From the NCBI RefSeq assembly GCF_013167215.1, contig NZ_JABJWY010000012.1, forward strand, positions 62,001 through 126,000: a DNA stretch of 64,000 nucleotides, read 5' to 3'. Every line of letters begins with the position of its first letter. The stretch's first letter is position 1. Under the pieces are notes generated by a model that had not been told where the DNA came from, searched no databases, and saw only the letters and a list, made by a program, of their open reading frames with translations. Position numbers and translations under genes: made by a program. This stretch comes from Sphingobacterium prati. Its GTDB lineage: Bacteria > Bacteroidota > Bacteroidia > Sphingobacteriales > Sphingobacteriaceae. Positions 17,998 to 27,013 of this stretch are shown here, piece after piece.

Positions 17998-19674
17998 ATG
18001 ACAACTTCCTTAAAAAGTAATAAAAGTAGTTCAGAGAGGCTAAAAAGTAGCTTAAAAACGAGATTACTTATTTTAAGCATGTTTATAATGCTCATTGGGC
18101 TGTCAATACAATGTGCGAGTATACAACAGCCAACAGGAGGGCCCAAAGATTCTATTCCACCAAAAATTCTACAGGAAAGTCCTACGAACTTTTCGAAAAA
18201 TTTTATAGAGAAAAAAATCGTCATCACATTCGATGAGTATGTCAAGTTGGCCAATCAACAAAAGGAATTCAGTATCACACCTGATATGGGAAGTAATCCC
18301 CAATTCAAAATCAAGAAAAAAAATCTGGAAATCACGCTACCAGATTCCCTGGAAAAAAATACGACGTATAGTATTTATTTTGGTAAAGGCCTAGTAGATT
18401 ATAATGCAGGAAATGCATTGGTAAATTATGCTTATGTATTTGCAACAGGCGATAAAATTGACTCACTCAGTATATCGGGCAATGTAAAGAGCGCAATGAC
18501 AAAAGAGGTTTTAAAAGAGGTTAAAGTTCTGCTAATTCCGATAAGCCAGGATTCGATTTTTGGAAAAAAGAAAGCCAATATCTTTACAACAACGGATACT
18601 GCGGGAAATTACAAACTAAATAATCTCCGTGAAGGAACATATCGCATCTATGCGCTCCAGGAAAAGAACAATGACCGAATTTATAATTCACCCGATGAAG
18701 AAATAGGTTTTCTGAAAGATTCCATCGTATTGGAACATGATCTCACCAATATCAACCTTGAAGTATTTAAAGCGATTCCAAAAAAATTCCGTACACAGGA
18801 AAAGAAGTTTGAAAAAAACGGCAGTGTCCTATTAATTTTCAATAGAAGAGTTGATAATCCCAAACTAAATATATTGAACGATGAGGTCAATAATAAAGAT
18901 AAGATTGTGCGATTCTCAAAGACTTCGGATTCGGCTACATTGTTTCTGCCAAATTTAAAAATAGACTCTTTAAAACTTGTTCTGACAGAAGATCAGAAAC
19001 CTTTGGATACCATTCTTGTCAGAAGAGGAAATGTAAAAATTGAACAAGTTATTGATCCCCAATTTACCCCAAATAATGGAAAGGTGGACAGAATCAATCA
19101 CCTTCAGGTATCCGCTTTTACACCGATAAAAAATATAGATAAAGCCAAGCTAAAATTCAAAGAGGATTCTCTTTTCAGAACAAATTATCAATTGGCGGTC
19201 GATACAAATGACTCCAATATCTACCATATCCGCTATAACTGGAGAAAGGATAAAAAATATCAAATAGAATTTACCGAAGGTGCTATAACTGGCTATTTCG
19301 GAGAGCAAAATAAAGAGAAAAAATTTGATCTTACTTATGACGATAGCGAGAACTATGGGGATCTAACATTTGATTTTACGGATCTTGATAGCAATACAAC
19401 CTACTTGGTCGAACTGATCAATGAGAAAAAAGATAGAATATATAGATTAGACAAAATAAATAGTAATAACGCCTCGGTAGTTTACAAACAGTTTCCAGGA
19501 GGAAAATATACCATACGTGTCATTCGGGATGATAACGACAACGGGATATGGGATACCGGAAATGTTGAAAAGAAGACTTTCCCAGAACCTGTTGTCTACT
19601 TAAATAAGGTTTTCACTATACGCGCAAACTGGGAACAAAAAGATAGCTTTTCATTAAGTGGTCTCAAAAAGTAA
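17998..19674 (+). CDS. Ig-like domain lipoprotein
   Basis: 558 residues. After a basic, serine-rich N-terminus there is a hydrophobic segment (about 23-38) and a lipobox-like L-S-I-Q-C with the cysteine near residue 39, so it is probably a lipoprotein facing the periplasm or outer membrane. The next part (about 57-155) matches a bacterial Ig-like Big_5 domain (P-T-G-G-P-K-D-S-I-P-P, then F-D-E-Y-V and Y-V-F-A-T-G-D). The remainder is beta-rich with a carboxypeptidase-regulatory-like stretch (T-T-D-T-A-G-N-Y). Such proteins are common in Bacteroidota; their role is unknown. It follows mnmG by 77 bases. Confidence 0.85.
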   Translation: MTTSLKSNKSSSERLKSSLKTRLLILSMFIMLIGLSIQCASIQQPTGGPKDSIPPKILQESPTNFSKNFIEKKIVITFDEYVKLANQQKEFSITPDMGSNPQFKIKKKNLEITLPDSLEKNTTYSIYFGKGLVDYNAGNALVNYAYVFATGDKIDSLSISGNVKSAMTKEVLKEVKVLLIPISQDSIFGKKKANIFTTTDTAGNYKLNNLREGTYRIYALQEKNNDRIYNSPDEEIGFLKDSIVLEHDLTNINLEVFKAIPKKFRTQEKKFEKNGSVLLIFNRRVDNPKLNILNDEVNNKDKIVRFSKTSDSATLFLPNLKIDSLKLVLTEDQKPLDTILVRRGNVKIEQVIDPQFTPNNGKVDRINHLQVSAFTPIKNIDKAKLKFKEDSLFRTNYQLAVDTNDSNIYHIRYNWRKDKKYQIEFTEGAITGYFGEQNKEKKFDLTYDDSENYGDLTFDFTDLDSNTTYLVELINEKKDRIYRLDKINSNNASVVYKQFPGGKYTIRVIRDDNDNGIWDTGNVEKKTFPEPVVYLNKVFTIRANWEQKDSFSLSGLKK

Positions 19675-19731
19675 TAAAGTCAAGGTCACGGCCAAAAATA
19701 AAGGCAAAATTATATTGCTAATACGTTTAAG

Positions 19732-20238
19732 CTAAAACCAGGAACTATATAATACGTAGTTGTGCGGCAACTGCTGCAAAAGCGCTTTCTGCTCCTCAGT
19801 TAGCGCTTTTACCTTTTTAGCCGGAACGCCGGCATATAAAAAACCGGACTCGCAACGCGTATTCTCCAAAACAACAGCCCCCGCTGCAATAATTACATTG
19901 GATTCTACCACTGCATTATCCATGACGATAGCGCCCATTCCGATCAACACGTAATCCTCCACGATACATCCGTGCACCATTGCCTGATGCCCGATATTCA
20001 CATAATTACCAATGGTAGTCCCGCACTTTTGATAAGTACAGTGAATAACAGCGCCATCCTGGATATTCGTATAATGGCCTATACGAATATAATTAACGTC
20101 TCCGCGGATCACTGCATTGAACCATACCGAGCAATGGTGCCCAATCTCCACATCGCCAACAATAGTCGAATTGGGTGCTAAAAAGCATTCTTCTGCGATC
20201 AATGGAGACTTGTCCAGAACGGGTAAAATAAGTGCCAT
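19732..20238 (-). CDS. Gamma-class carbonic anhydrase-like hexapeptide protein
   Basis: 168 residues made mostly of left-handed beta-helix hexapeptide repeats. Family marks: N-S-T-I-V-G-D-V-E-I-G near residue 23, V-W-F-N-A-V-I-R-G-D near 40, then H-C-T-Y and the histidine-containing N-I-G-H-Q-A-M-V-H-G-C (about 81-92). The histidines are in the positions used for metal binding by gamma carbonic anhydrases such as YrdA and CaiE/PaaY-type proteins. Whether it hydrates CO2 is not known for most members. It starts 6 bases past the nadB stop codon and is likely in the same transcript. Confidence 0.9.
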   Translation of the reverse strand: MALILPVLDKSPLIAEECFLAPNSTIVGDVEIGHHCSVWFNAVIRGDVNYIRIGHYTNIQDGAVIHCTYQKCGTTIGNYVNIGHQAMVHGCIVEDYVLIGMGAIVMDNAVVESNVIIAAGAVVLENTRCESGFLYAGVPAKKVKALTEEQKALLQQLPHNYVLYSSWF

Positions 20239-20243
20239 ATGTC

Positions 20244-21836
20244 CTAAAATATTGTGTCTTGTAATACAGTTGAGTGTTGTGGATAATCCGTCGTATAATG
20301 CAGGCCCCTACTCTCTTTCCGCAGCATAGCCGACTTGGTTACAATATAAGCTACCTGGATCACATTACGTAGTTCACAAAGCTTCACAGAGAGCCTCGTG
20401 TTACGATAAAAGTCCTCCGTTTCCGCATATAATAAATGTAGACGCTTTAGGGCTCTTTCCAATCTAAAATCTGACCGGACAATACCAACATAGTCACTCA
20501 TAATTTTCTGACATTCGCGCAAGTTATGGCTAACCAAAATGTCCTCGTTGGAAAGTGAAGTCTTGGAGTCATCCCAATCCGGGACATTAGTAACATAATG
20601 TATGGATTCAATCGCTTTGGTAGCATCCAAAAAGATGCGATGCGCATATACGAGGGCTTCCAGCAAAGAATTCGAAGCTAAACGATTTGCCCCATGTAGT
20701 CCGGTTGACGAACACTCCCCACAAGCGTACAGGTTGCGTATACTACTTCTTCCGAAATCATCCACATAAATTCCCCCGCATAAATAATGTGCTGCCGGAG
20801 TGACCGGTATAACGTCTGTCGCCATATCCAATCCGATGGAGAGACACTTCTCATAAATATTTGGAAAATGCTTAATGATATCCTCCTTATCCCTATGGGT
20901 AATATCCAAATACACATAATCTATACCCGACTTTTTCATCTCGGCATCTATAGCGCGTGCCACAATATCCCTGGGAGCCAATGATGCCCGCTCGTCATAT
21001 TCCTCCATAAAAGACTCACCATCCACCCGTCTAAGAATCCCTCCGAAACCGCGAACGGCTTCAGACACCAAAAATGCCGGAGAATCCTTAGGATTATATA
21101 ATGAAGTGGGGTGAAACTGCATAAATTCCATATTACGCACCTTGCCCTTAGCCCGGTAAACCATGGCTATTCCGTCACCGGTAGCAATAGTCGGGTTAGT
21201 TGTACTCGAATATACATGCCCAGCACCGCCAGAAGCCATGACAGTTACCTTACTCAAAATTTTGTCCACGAGGTGAGATGAAGTATTGAAAGCATAGATA
21301 CCATAACAGGTAATATCCTCCCTATTCTTATCCACATATTCCCCCATATGATGTTGGGTAATCAGATCAATAGCAAAATAATGTGTGACAATTTCAATAT
21401 TGGGATCGCTATGAGCCTGCTCCAACAATGCTCTTTCTATTTCGTAACCTGTTATATCCTTATAATGAAGAATACGGTGAGCCGAATGCCCGCCCTCTTT
21501 AGCCAGGTCATATACCCCCGATTCTTCCTTGTCAAATGAGGTTCCGTAGGAAATAAGTTCAGCAATTCGATCCGGTGCTTCCCTAACGACGTTTTCCACA
21601 ATTTCCACATCACATAATCCATCCCCAGCTATCTGAGTATCAATGATATGCTTTTCGAAGCTATCAGACTTATCCACAACGGCAGCCACTCCCCCCTGCG
21701 CATATTTTGTATTAGACTCATCCTCATTGGACTTCGTGACTATCAACACTTTACCAAATTTTGAAGCTTTCAACGCAAAGCTTAATCCGGCAATACCTGA
21801 TCCAATGACCAAAAAATCTACCTTTCTATCTGCCAT
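20244..21836 (-). CDS. nadB: L-aspartate oxidase
   Basis: 530 residues from the ATG at 21836 (M-A-D-R-K-V-D-F). A GTG five codons upstream is possible but less likely. NadB oxidises aspartate to iminoaspartate with FAD; NadA then makes quinolinate for NAD. The FAD motif is G-S-G-I-A-G-L-S near residue 12. Further family segments are T-K-Y-A-Q-G-G, E-G-G-H-S-A-H-R-I-L-H, M-E-F-M-Q-F-H-P-T and L-Y-A-C-G-E-C-S-S-T-G-L-H-G-A-N-R-L-A-S-N. It is divergent from nadA but separated by the 2.85 kb non-coding gap I read as the origin, which is unusual for a two-gene pathway pair. Confidence 0.97.
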   Translation of the reverse strand: MADRKVDFLVIGSGIAGLSFALKASKFGKVLIVTKSNEDESNTKYAQGGVAAVVDKSDSFEKHIIDTQIAGDGLCDVEIVENVVREAPDRIAELISYGTSFDKEESGVYDLAKEGGHSAHRILHYKDITGYEIERALLEQAHSDPNIEIVTHYFAIDLITQHHMGEYVDKNREDITCYGIYAFNTSSHLVDKILSKVTVMASGGAGHVYSSTTNPTIATGDGIAMVYRAKGKVRNMEFMQFHPTSLYNPKDSPAFLVSEAVRGFGGILRRVDGESFMEEYDERASLAPRDIVARAIDAEMKKSGIDYVYLDITHRDKEDIIKHFPNIYEKCLSIGLDMATDVIPVTPAAHYLCGGIYVDDFGRSSIRNLYACGECSSTGLHGANRLASNSLLEALVYAHRIFLDATKAIESIHYVTNVPDWDDSKTSLSNEDILVSHNLRECQKIMSDYVGIVRSDFRLERALKRLHLLYAETEDFYRNTRLSVKLCELRNVIQVAYIVTKSAMLRKESRGLHYTTDYPQHSTVLQDTIF

Positions 21837-21890
21837 ATATTTAAAATTCACAAACTATCCCCAAAAGTGATGGTTGAAATTAACGAAAAA

Positions 21891-22252
21891 TGTGGAAAAC
21901 GTGTAAATAAAAGGTTAAATAAAAATGAAAAGTATTTAACATTCCCCAGATCCCCTATTCACAGCACGAATTCCAATTATTTTTCCGCATAAAATTTGAT
22001 AGATTTCCACATTTTATCGACACTAACTATTCAACAAAAAATTATGGAAAATAAAAAACGGAAAAAATTAGATTTTTAAAAATCAGCTCTTTAAAGCAAA
22101 AATTCTGTTGAAAAATTGTTGAAAACTCCATAAAAACCGCAAATCAAAATCGATTCAGATCAATTTATACCACTTTTCCACACCCTAATAAACAATAAGA
22201 GAATCTTTAATTTAAAATATTAGTATTTATTGAAAAAAAAGATTGTGGAATA
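21891..22252. promoter_or_regulatory. DnaA-box cluster (oriC core candidate)
   Basis: Against the consensus TTWTNCACA, perfect matches are TTTTCCACA at 21891-21899 (minus strand) and 22174-22182 (plus). One-mismatch matches are at 22003-22011, 22014-22022, 22044-22052 (minus) and 22244-22252 (minus). Six boxes in 360 bases next to A/T-rich runs is the usual architecture of a bacterial origin. The exact Bacteroidota box preference was not checked. Confidence 0.65.
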
Positions 22253-22298
22253 CGTTCGGAAATCTTTGTTTAGTTTTGTCAATATCGAATCAAACCTT

Positions 22299-23020
22299 TT
22301 TAGAGTTTAATATTTACTAGGGCACCAACTCCCCTTTTTAAATATCGAATTCTAAACGGCTTTATTTGCAAGCAAAAAATTCTGAAGGTATTTTTGACCT
22401 TTTTAGAATTGAATATTTTTTTTAAAATTTTTTAAACAACTTTTTATGGATTTATAAAAGGGTTTGTATTGGGAATATTATGTCTTTTAGTCCAAAACTC
22501 GGGTTTTGAACCGTGTAGATTAAATTATTTAGGCTCTTGGAGTTTTATCCCAATTTTATGAAAGTCTGAAAGCGTTTGAAAATTTTAAAATGGAAAAAAT
22601 TTAGGATTTGGACGCTTTAGGGTTTGATATTTACGAGATTTCAAAAAAAAAATGAAATATTCTATTCAAAAATCGTTTCTAATGATTTTTTATGGAATAT
22701 TTCAATTGGAATTTTGCCGATATCCAGCTTTTTGTTTCTCTAAAGCCATTTAGATTTACATATTGGATTTTTTATAAAATTTTTAAGATTTTACAGTATT
22801 TTAAGAGACTTTGGGACAATCGGAATCAATTTTTGAAAAATAAATTTCAAAATATTGATTTATTAGCAGAAAATTTGACAGATGCATTCGGAGATCAGTT
22901 TATAGCCGATTTCTTTGCGATATTTTGATTTTTGTGTGCTTTATCAGTAATTATGCGATTTCTGGAGGGTTTGTCATAAATTTTAACATAAATAAACTCG
23001 ATTAGAATTGAATATTTTTT
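22299..23020 (+). repeat. Degenerate 20-base repeat TTTAGnnTTnnATATTT, four copies
   Basis: Copies lie at about 22299-22318, 22402-22421, 22616-22635 and 23001-23020. Copies two and four share the exact 19-mer ttagaattgaatatttttt (22403-22421 and 23002-23020). Copies one and three share ttag-g-ttt-atatttac. All are on the plus strand inside the origin gap. They could be protein-binding sites or part of the unwinding zone. The AT-richness makes chance similarity a concern. Confidence 0.45.
22365..22396 (+). promoter_or_regulatory. Promoter-like sequence within the origin gap
   Basis: TTTG (22365-22368), a spacer of exactly 20 bases, and TATTTTTG (22389-22396) match the Bacteroidota promoter consensus. 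No gene follows within 300 bases. In such AT-rich DNA a chance match is plausible, so this is a weak call. Confidence 0.3.
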
Positions 23021-23152
23021 AGATAAACGCTGTTTTAATTAATTATTGGATTTTGAGAGACTTGGTGATATGTCTATCGATATATCTTTAATCCGCTTCA
23101 AAAGCTAATAGCATATGGATCAAATTTTTGGAATTATTAATAAAAAAAGTTA

Positions 23153-23310
23153 TTGTGGAATGAACATTCTTACTATATTTGCGACCCGGTATCGATTGGG
23201 AATTTAAAAAAAATATAATTTAAGTCTTTTAGATTGCGATAATTACCATTATCGGAGAGGATAAATTTTTTAGACGAATTTCAGAGGGCTTATTTCGAAA
23301 ATAAAGTCCT
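23153..23310 (+). promoter_or_regulatory. Orphan promoter followed by two hairpins (possible small RNA)
   Basis: TTG (23153-23155), an 18-base spacer and TATATTTG (23174-23181) form a good Bacteroidota promoter, followed by a short GC-richer stretch (gcgacccggt) unlike its surroundings. Downstream come a 7-bp hairpin with a 4-base loop (23237-23243 with 23248-23254) and a longer bulged hairpin (23285-23310). No ORF follows, so a non-coding transcript from the origin gap is possible. No clear terminator T run was seen after the second hairpin. Confidence 0.35.
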
Positions 23311-23806
23311 TGTGATTACAATGAATTTTTATTTTAAATAGTATATCGGATTTATTAGAATGTAAAGCCCTATTCTGTTATTTAAAATAGATTTTTTCAA
23401 TTTTTGGATGTGATATTTCCTATGAAATTTTATATATTTATTAATTATAATAATTTTATATAAATTATTATAATTTAAAATAGTATTATTTTATAAAAAT
23501 GTAGTTTATAGCTGGTATTTACAGTTCATATTTTTTTTAGCAGCTAGTTCAAAATCTATTGGAATTCGAGAATAATATTTTTAAAACTTTTCATACAAAC
23601 TGTTTTAGATTTTCATAAAATTTTATTTAGCCAAAAGGGAGGCAAATATCACATTCTATAGGCGTTAAGCATACCGTTTTGATGTGATAGATAGAATTAA
23701 ACCCCGCTAGCTTCTGCTGTAATTATTTTTTTTCGGTCTTTGTGTGATAATCGTATCCTAAAAGACTTTAAATACGAAAACACTGAACTAACCTGTCGCA
23801 TAGAAC

Positions 23807-23859
23807 TGTTCGCAAAACTGTGTTAACCAATACCGCTGTTCGCTTGGCTATTGCGAACA
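23807..23859. repeat. TGTTCGC repeat cluster with inverted copy
   Basis: TGTTCGCAA at 23807-23815 and its exact reverse complement TTGCGAACA at 23851-23859 enclose a further TGTTCGC at 23837-23843. The 23837/23853 pair alone forms a 7-bp stem with a 9-base loop. These are among the few GC-richer bases in the gap and look like binding sites or a hairpin. Confidence 0.45.
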
Positions 23860-24115
23860 AGTCCGCTTTTATATGTTATACTATATGATATGCCGTTTAC
23901 AAATTGAGGCCTCTGAGGATTAATTGTACGATATGAGACTATAATACATCGAAAATATCCGATTCTCATCGGCTTTATTCGAGATTTGATAATCGAAAAA
24001 ATAAACCTAATGCATCTCCCTCCAATTTATAGACTCAAACAATAAATTTTATCGAAATAAAGTCTTCTACGTTTTGTTAAAAGTTGGCTGTTGGGCTACG
24101 GTATGTAAATATTCT

Positions 24116-24135
24116 ATTCTAAACGAGTTTAGAAT
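24116..24135. repeat. 20-bp palindrome in the origin gap
   Basis: ATTCTAAAC-GA-GTTTAGAAT is a 9+9 bp perfect inverted repeat with a 2-base centre. The left half ATTCTAAACG also occurs at 22349-22358. The short centre suits a dimeric protein-binding site better than an RNA hairpin. Confidence 0.45.
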
Positions 24136-24690
24136 GGAAGCAGCCAGGCTCCCTTGCAATCTCTTCCTTTTGTCATTAGCTATGTTATGGTGATTTGTGC
24201 TGTCGGTTGTAAACAGGACGCTGCATCTTTCGTTTAGAACCTTTGAGCTTTTCATATATTTTTTCTTTCCTTTTCTCTTGGCAAATTTTAAATTGTGGCG
24301 GGTACAAAATCTTAGTTGAATGTGAAATGTTAATAAATAAAGCTTCCGTTTATGCTATATTTTTGCTTGTTTTGTATTATGCCTAAGAACGTTCAATAGG
24401 AGGAAAATAGAGAGAAAGTCATTTTCTACGTTAGAAATATTTGGGCTCAAACCCTCTGAGCTTTTGATATAATGTATATTGCCAGGTAGTTTTCTGAATA
24501 TTCAATTCAAAAAAGGTTTAAATTGGGTTGAATCTCTTTTTGTTTATTTTAATGATAATAATTTAATTTAAAATTTACGTTTTCTCCTCATTAGCGCTCA
24601 GCTACATATTTGATTAATTTGCTTTTTATTGACTTTTATATATGTAACAATGCGTATTTTTGTTGTTCATAAACTGTTGAAAGTACCCGC

Positions 24691-25686
24691 ATGGAAATTG
24701 TAAATTATGAGCTTCAGGCAAAAGGATATAATGATGCTCCGATTGACCCCTCATTGGATTTGGTAGCTGAAATCCAACGATTAAAGAAAGAAAAGAATGC
24801 TGTAATTTTGGCACATTATTATCAGGAATCTGAAATTCAAGATATTGCAGACTATATTGGAGATAGTTTAGGCTTGTCCCAGGAGGCTGCAAAGACAGAT
24901 GCCGATTTAATTGTTTTTGCCGGAGTACATTTTATGGCGGAAACAGCGAAGATACTTTCGCCAACAAAGAAGGTCATCTTGCCGGATGCTAAAGCTGGAT
25001 GTTCGCTGTCCGATTCATGTCCGCCACATTTGTTTGCCAAGTTTAAAGAGCAATATCCAGATCACTTGGTGATCACCTACGTGAATTGTACTGCTGAATT
25101 AAAAGCGCTCTCAGATATCGTGTGTACATCAAGCAATGCGGTGCAGATTGTGGAGAGCCTTCCAATAGATCAGAAGATCATATTTGGACCCGATCGTAAC
25201 CTGGGTGCCTATGTAAAGAAAAAAACTGGGCGTGATCTGGTGTTATGGAATGGTGCTTGTATGGTTCATGAAATTTTTTCTCAAGATAAAATAGATCGCC
25301 TGAAGAGCGAATATCCTGAAGCTAAGTTTATTGCGCACCCTGAATGTGAAGATCATATCTTGGCTAAAGCGGATTATGTGGGTTCTACATCGGGGATGCT
25401 TAAGTTTACGCAAACGGATAATGCACAGGCTTATATTGTAGCTACAGAATCTGGAATTCTTTATCAGATGCAGAAAGCGAGTCCTGGGAAGACTTTTATT
25501 CCTGCACCACCGAACAATGCCTGTGCATGTAATGATTGCCCTCACATGAAGCTTAATACGCTTGAGAAGCTTTATAATTGTTTGAAATATGAATCTCCTG
25601 AAATTTTACTTCCTGAGGATGTCATACTTCGTGCACAACGTCCTATTGAGCGGATGTTGGAGATATCAGCAAGTTTGGGATTGTAA
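24691..25686 (+). CDS. nadA: Quinolinate synthase
   Basis: 331 residues, cytoplasmic. NadA condenses iminoaspartate from NadB with dihydroxyacetone phosphate to quinolinate, using a [4Fe-4S] cluster. The three cluster cysteines fit Cys104 (in A-G-C-S-L-S-D-S-C), Cys190 (in N-G-A-C-M-V-H) and one of the C-terminal group C-A-C-N-D-C at 278-283; the spacing agrees with other NadA proteins. L-A-H-Y-Y-Q near residue 40 and the S-T-S-G-M segment are also typical. It is the first gene on the right side of the probable origin and is transcribed away from it. Nothing promoter-like with good spacing was found directly upstream. Confidence 0.97.
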   Translation: MEIVNYELQAKGYNDAPIDPSLDLVAEIQRLKKEKNAVILAHYYQESEIQDIADYIGDSLGLSQEAAKTDADLIVFAGVHFMAETAKILSPTKKVILPDAKAGCSLSDSCPPHLFAKFKEQYPDHLVITYVNCTAELKALSDIVCTSSNAVQIVESLPIDQKIIFGPDRNLGAYVKKKTGRDLVLWNGACMVHEIFSQDKIDRLKSEYPEAKFIAHPECEDHILAKADYVGSTSGMLKFTQTDNAQAYIVATESGILYQMQKASPGKTFIPAPPNNACACNDCPHMKLNTLEKLYNCLKYESPEILLPEDVILRAQRPIERMLEISASLGL

Positions 25687-25841
25687 TAATTTGTATAATT
25701 TTTGATGATAATCGATATGATAACACATTGGTATTCATATCGATTATTGTTTTTATAATGCTATTTACGGGGTAAACCATATTGGTTATGAGATACTTGT
25801 TTGGCCATTATAGGATAGTTTAAAATTTTAAATTTTTTAAC

Positions 25842-26894
25842 ATGTTTGATTTTGATAATACTGAACGCACCAATTTGGAGGAAATGGGGGAGTTCGGTTT
25901 AATTGACTATATCAGTAAAGCAGTGGAGCTGACAGAAAAATCTACCATTAAAGGAATTGGTGATGATGCAGCAGTATTGGATTTTGAAGGAAAGAAGACT
26001 TTGATCTCTACTGATTTGCTTTTGGAAGGTATTCATTTTGATCTGCGATATGTCCCTTTAAAGCATTTGGGATATAAGGCAGTCCAGGTTAATTTGAGCG
26101 ATATCTATGCGATGAACGGAATAGCTTCCCAGATTACATTTTCTATCGGCTTGTCTTCCAAATTTCCACTGGAAGCCGTAGAAGAGATCTATCAAGGCGC
26201 TTTGATTGCCTGCAAGAAGTATAATGTTGATTTGGTTGGCGGGGACACTTCGGCTTCAGCACAGGGGCTCGTTATCTCTGTGACAAGTATAGGTTATGCC
26301 GATGAAGATAAGATTGTTTACCGTAGCGGAGCAAAGGAAGGTGACTTATTATGTGTATCTGGAGATTTAGGAGCAGCATATATGGGATTGCAGCTATTGG
26401 AAAGGGAAAAAGATATCTATTTGGAGAATCCTAATGTACAGCCAGATCTGGAGGGTAAAGACTATATTGTCGAACGTCAGTTAAAACCAGAAGCGCGAAA
26501 AGATATTGTTGAGTTATTTGCAAAATTAGATCTTTTACCGACCGCAATGATGGATATTTCGGATGGGCTGGCGTCGGAAATACTTCATATTTGCAAGCAG
26601 TCAGATAAAGGCTGTAGATTGTATGAAGAAAAAGTTCCGTTGGATCAAATGACATACGATACCGGACGTGAATTCGGTATTGACCCGACAGTAGCAGCAC
26701 TTAATGGTGGAGAGGATTATGAGCTGTTGTTTACAATAGCACAGTCGGATCATGATAAGATCAAGAATTTACCTGATATCAGTATTATTGGTTATATGAC
26801 AGCGGCTTCAGAAGGCTGTGAAATGATTTCCAAATCTGGAAATCTTTACCCAATAATGGCCCAAGGCTGGAATGCCTTCAAAAAAAAGGATTAA
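25842..26894 (+). CDS. thiL: Thiamine-monophosphate kinase
   Basis: 350 residues of the PurM/ThiL fold. It phosphorylates thiamine phosphate to the coenzyme thiamine diphosphate. The N-terminal E-F-G-L-I-D-Y-I segment, K-G-I-G-D-D-A-A-V-L near residue 40, V-G-G-D-T near 135 and the late A-L-N-G-G-E-D-Y-E-L-L-F are the family's metal and nucleotide motifs. It follows nadA by 155 bases in the same direction, without a clear terminator between them, so part of its transcription may come from nadA. Dxs, a thiamine-diphosphate enzyme, is encoded 1 kb away, but no link is implied. Confidence 0.96.
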   Translation: MFDFDNTERTNLEEMGEFGLIDYISKAVELTEKSTIKGIGDDAAVLDFEGKKTLISTDLLLEGIHFDLRYVPLKHLGYKAVQVNLSDIYAMNGIASQITFSIGLSSKFPLEAVEEIYQGALIACKKYNVDLVGGDTSASAQGLVISVTSIGYADEDKIVYRSGAKEGDLLCVSGDLGAAYMGLQLLEREKDIYLENPNVQPDLEGKDYIVERQLKPEARKDIVELFAKLDLLPTAMMDISDGLASEILHICKQSDKGCRLYEEKVPLDQMTYDTGREFGIDPTVAALNGGEDYELLFTIAQSDHDKIKNLPDISIIGYMTAASEGCEMISKSGNLYPIMAQGWNAFKKKD

Positions 26895-26982
26895 ATCAAG
26901 GATTTTTAGAAGGACAGCAAAGCCTTCAGTTATTGGGAATTTGGGGATCTAATATCAAAATGCTTGGGAAAAAACAAAAACG

Positions 26983-27013
26983 GTTGTCCAACTTTAGTTG
27001 GACAACTTTTTTA
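26983..27013. terminator. Bidirectional terminator between thiL and scpA
   Basis: A 10-bp perfect stem (26983-26992 with 26997-27006) with loop ttta is followed by a T run and preceded by an A run, so it serves both convergent genes. The scpA stop codon (27011-27013) lies at the edge of its T run. Confidence 0.92.

Larger units (their letters stand above)
21837..24690. other. AT-rich 2.85 kb non-coding gap, probable oriC region
   Basis: No convincing gene: two short frames (22692-22928 and 24067-24255) look like chance in AT-rich DNA. Several DnaA-box-like 9-mers cluster at 21891-22252. Long A/T runs and degenerate repeats fill 22250-23050, an orphan promoter with hairpins lies at 23153-23310, and inverted repeats lie at 23807-23859 and 24116-24135. 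The gap is far larger than any other in the window. dnaA, dnaN, mnmG and parS-like sites are nearby, and sampled strand composition flips across it. All of these support a replication origin, though function is inferred. Confidence 0.7.

Noticed and set aside
22692..22928. 78-codon open frame in the origin gap
   Set aside because: Composition is what AT-rich DNA gives by chance (Phe, Ile, Lys, Asn), with no start context, homology or partner; a real gene would be the only one in 2.85 kb.
24067..24255. 62-codon minus-strand frame in the origin gap
   Set aside because: No recognisable features, and it crosses a palindrome (24116-24135) that looks regulatory rather than coding.
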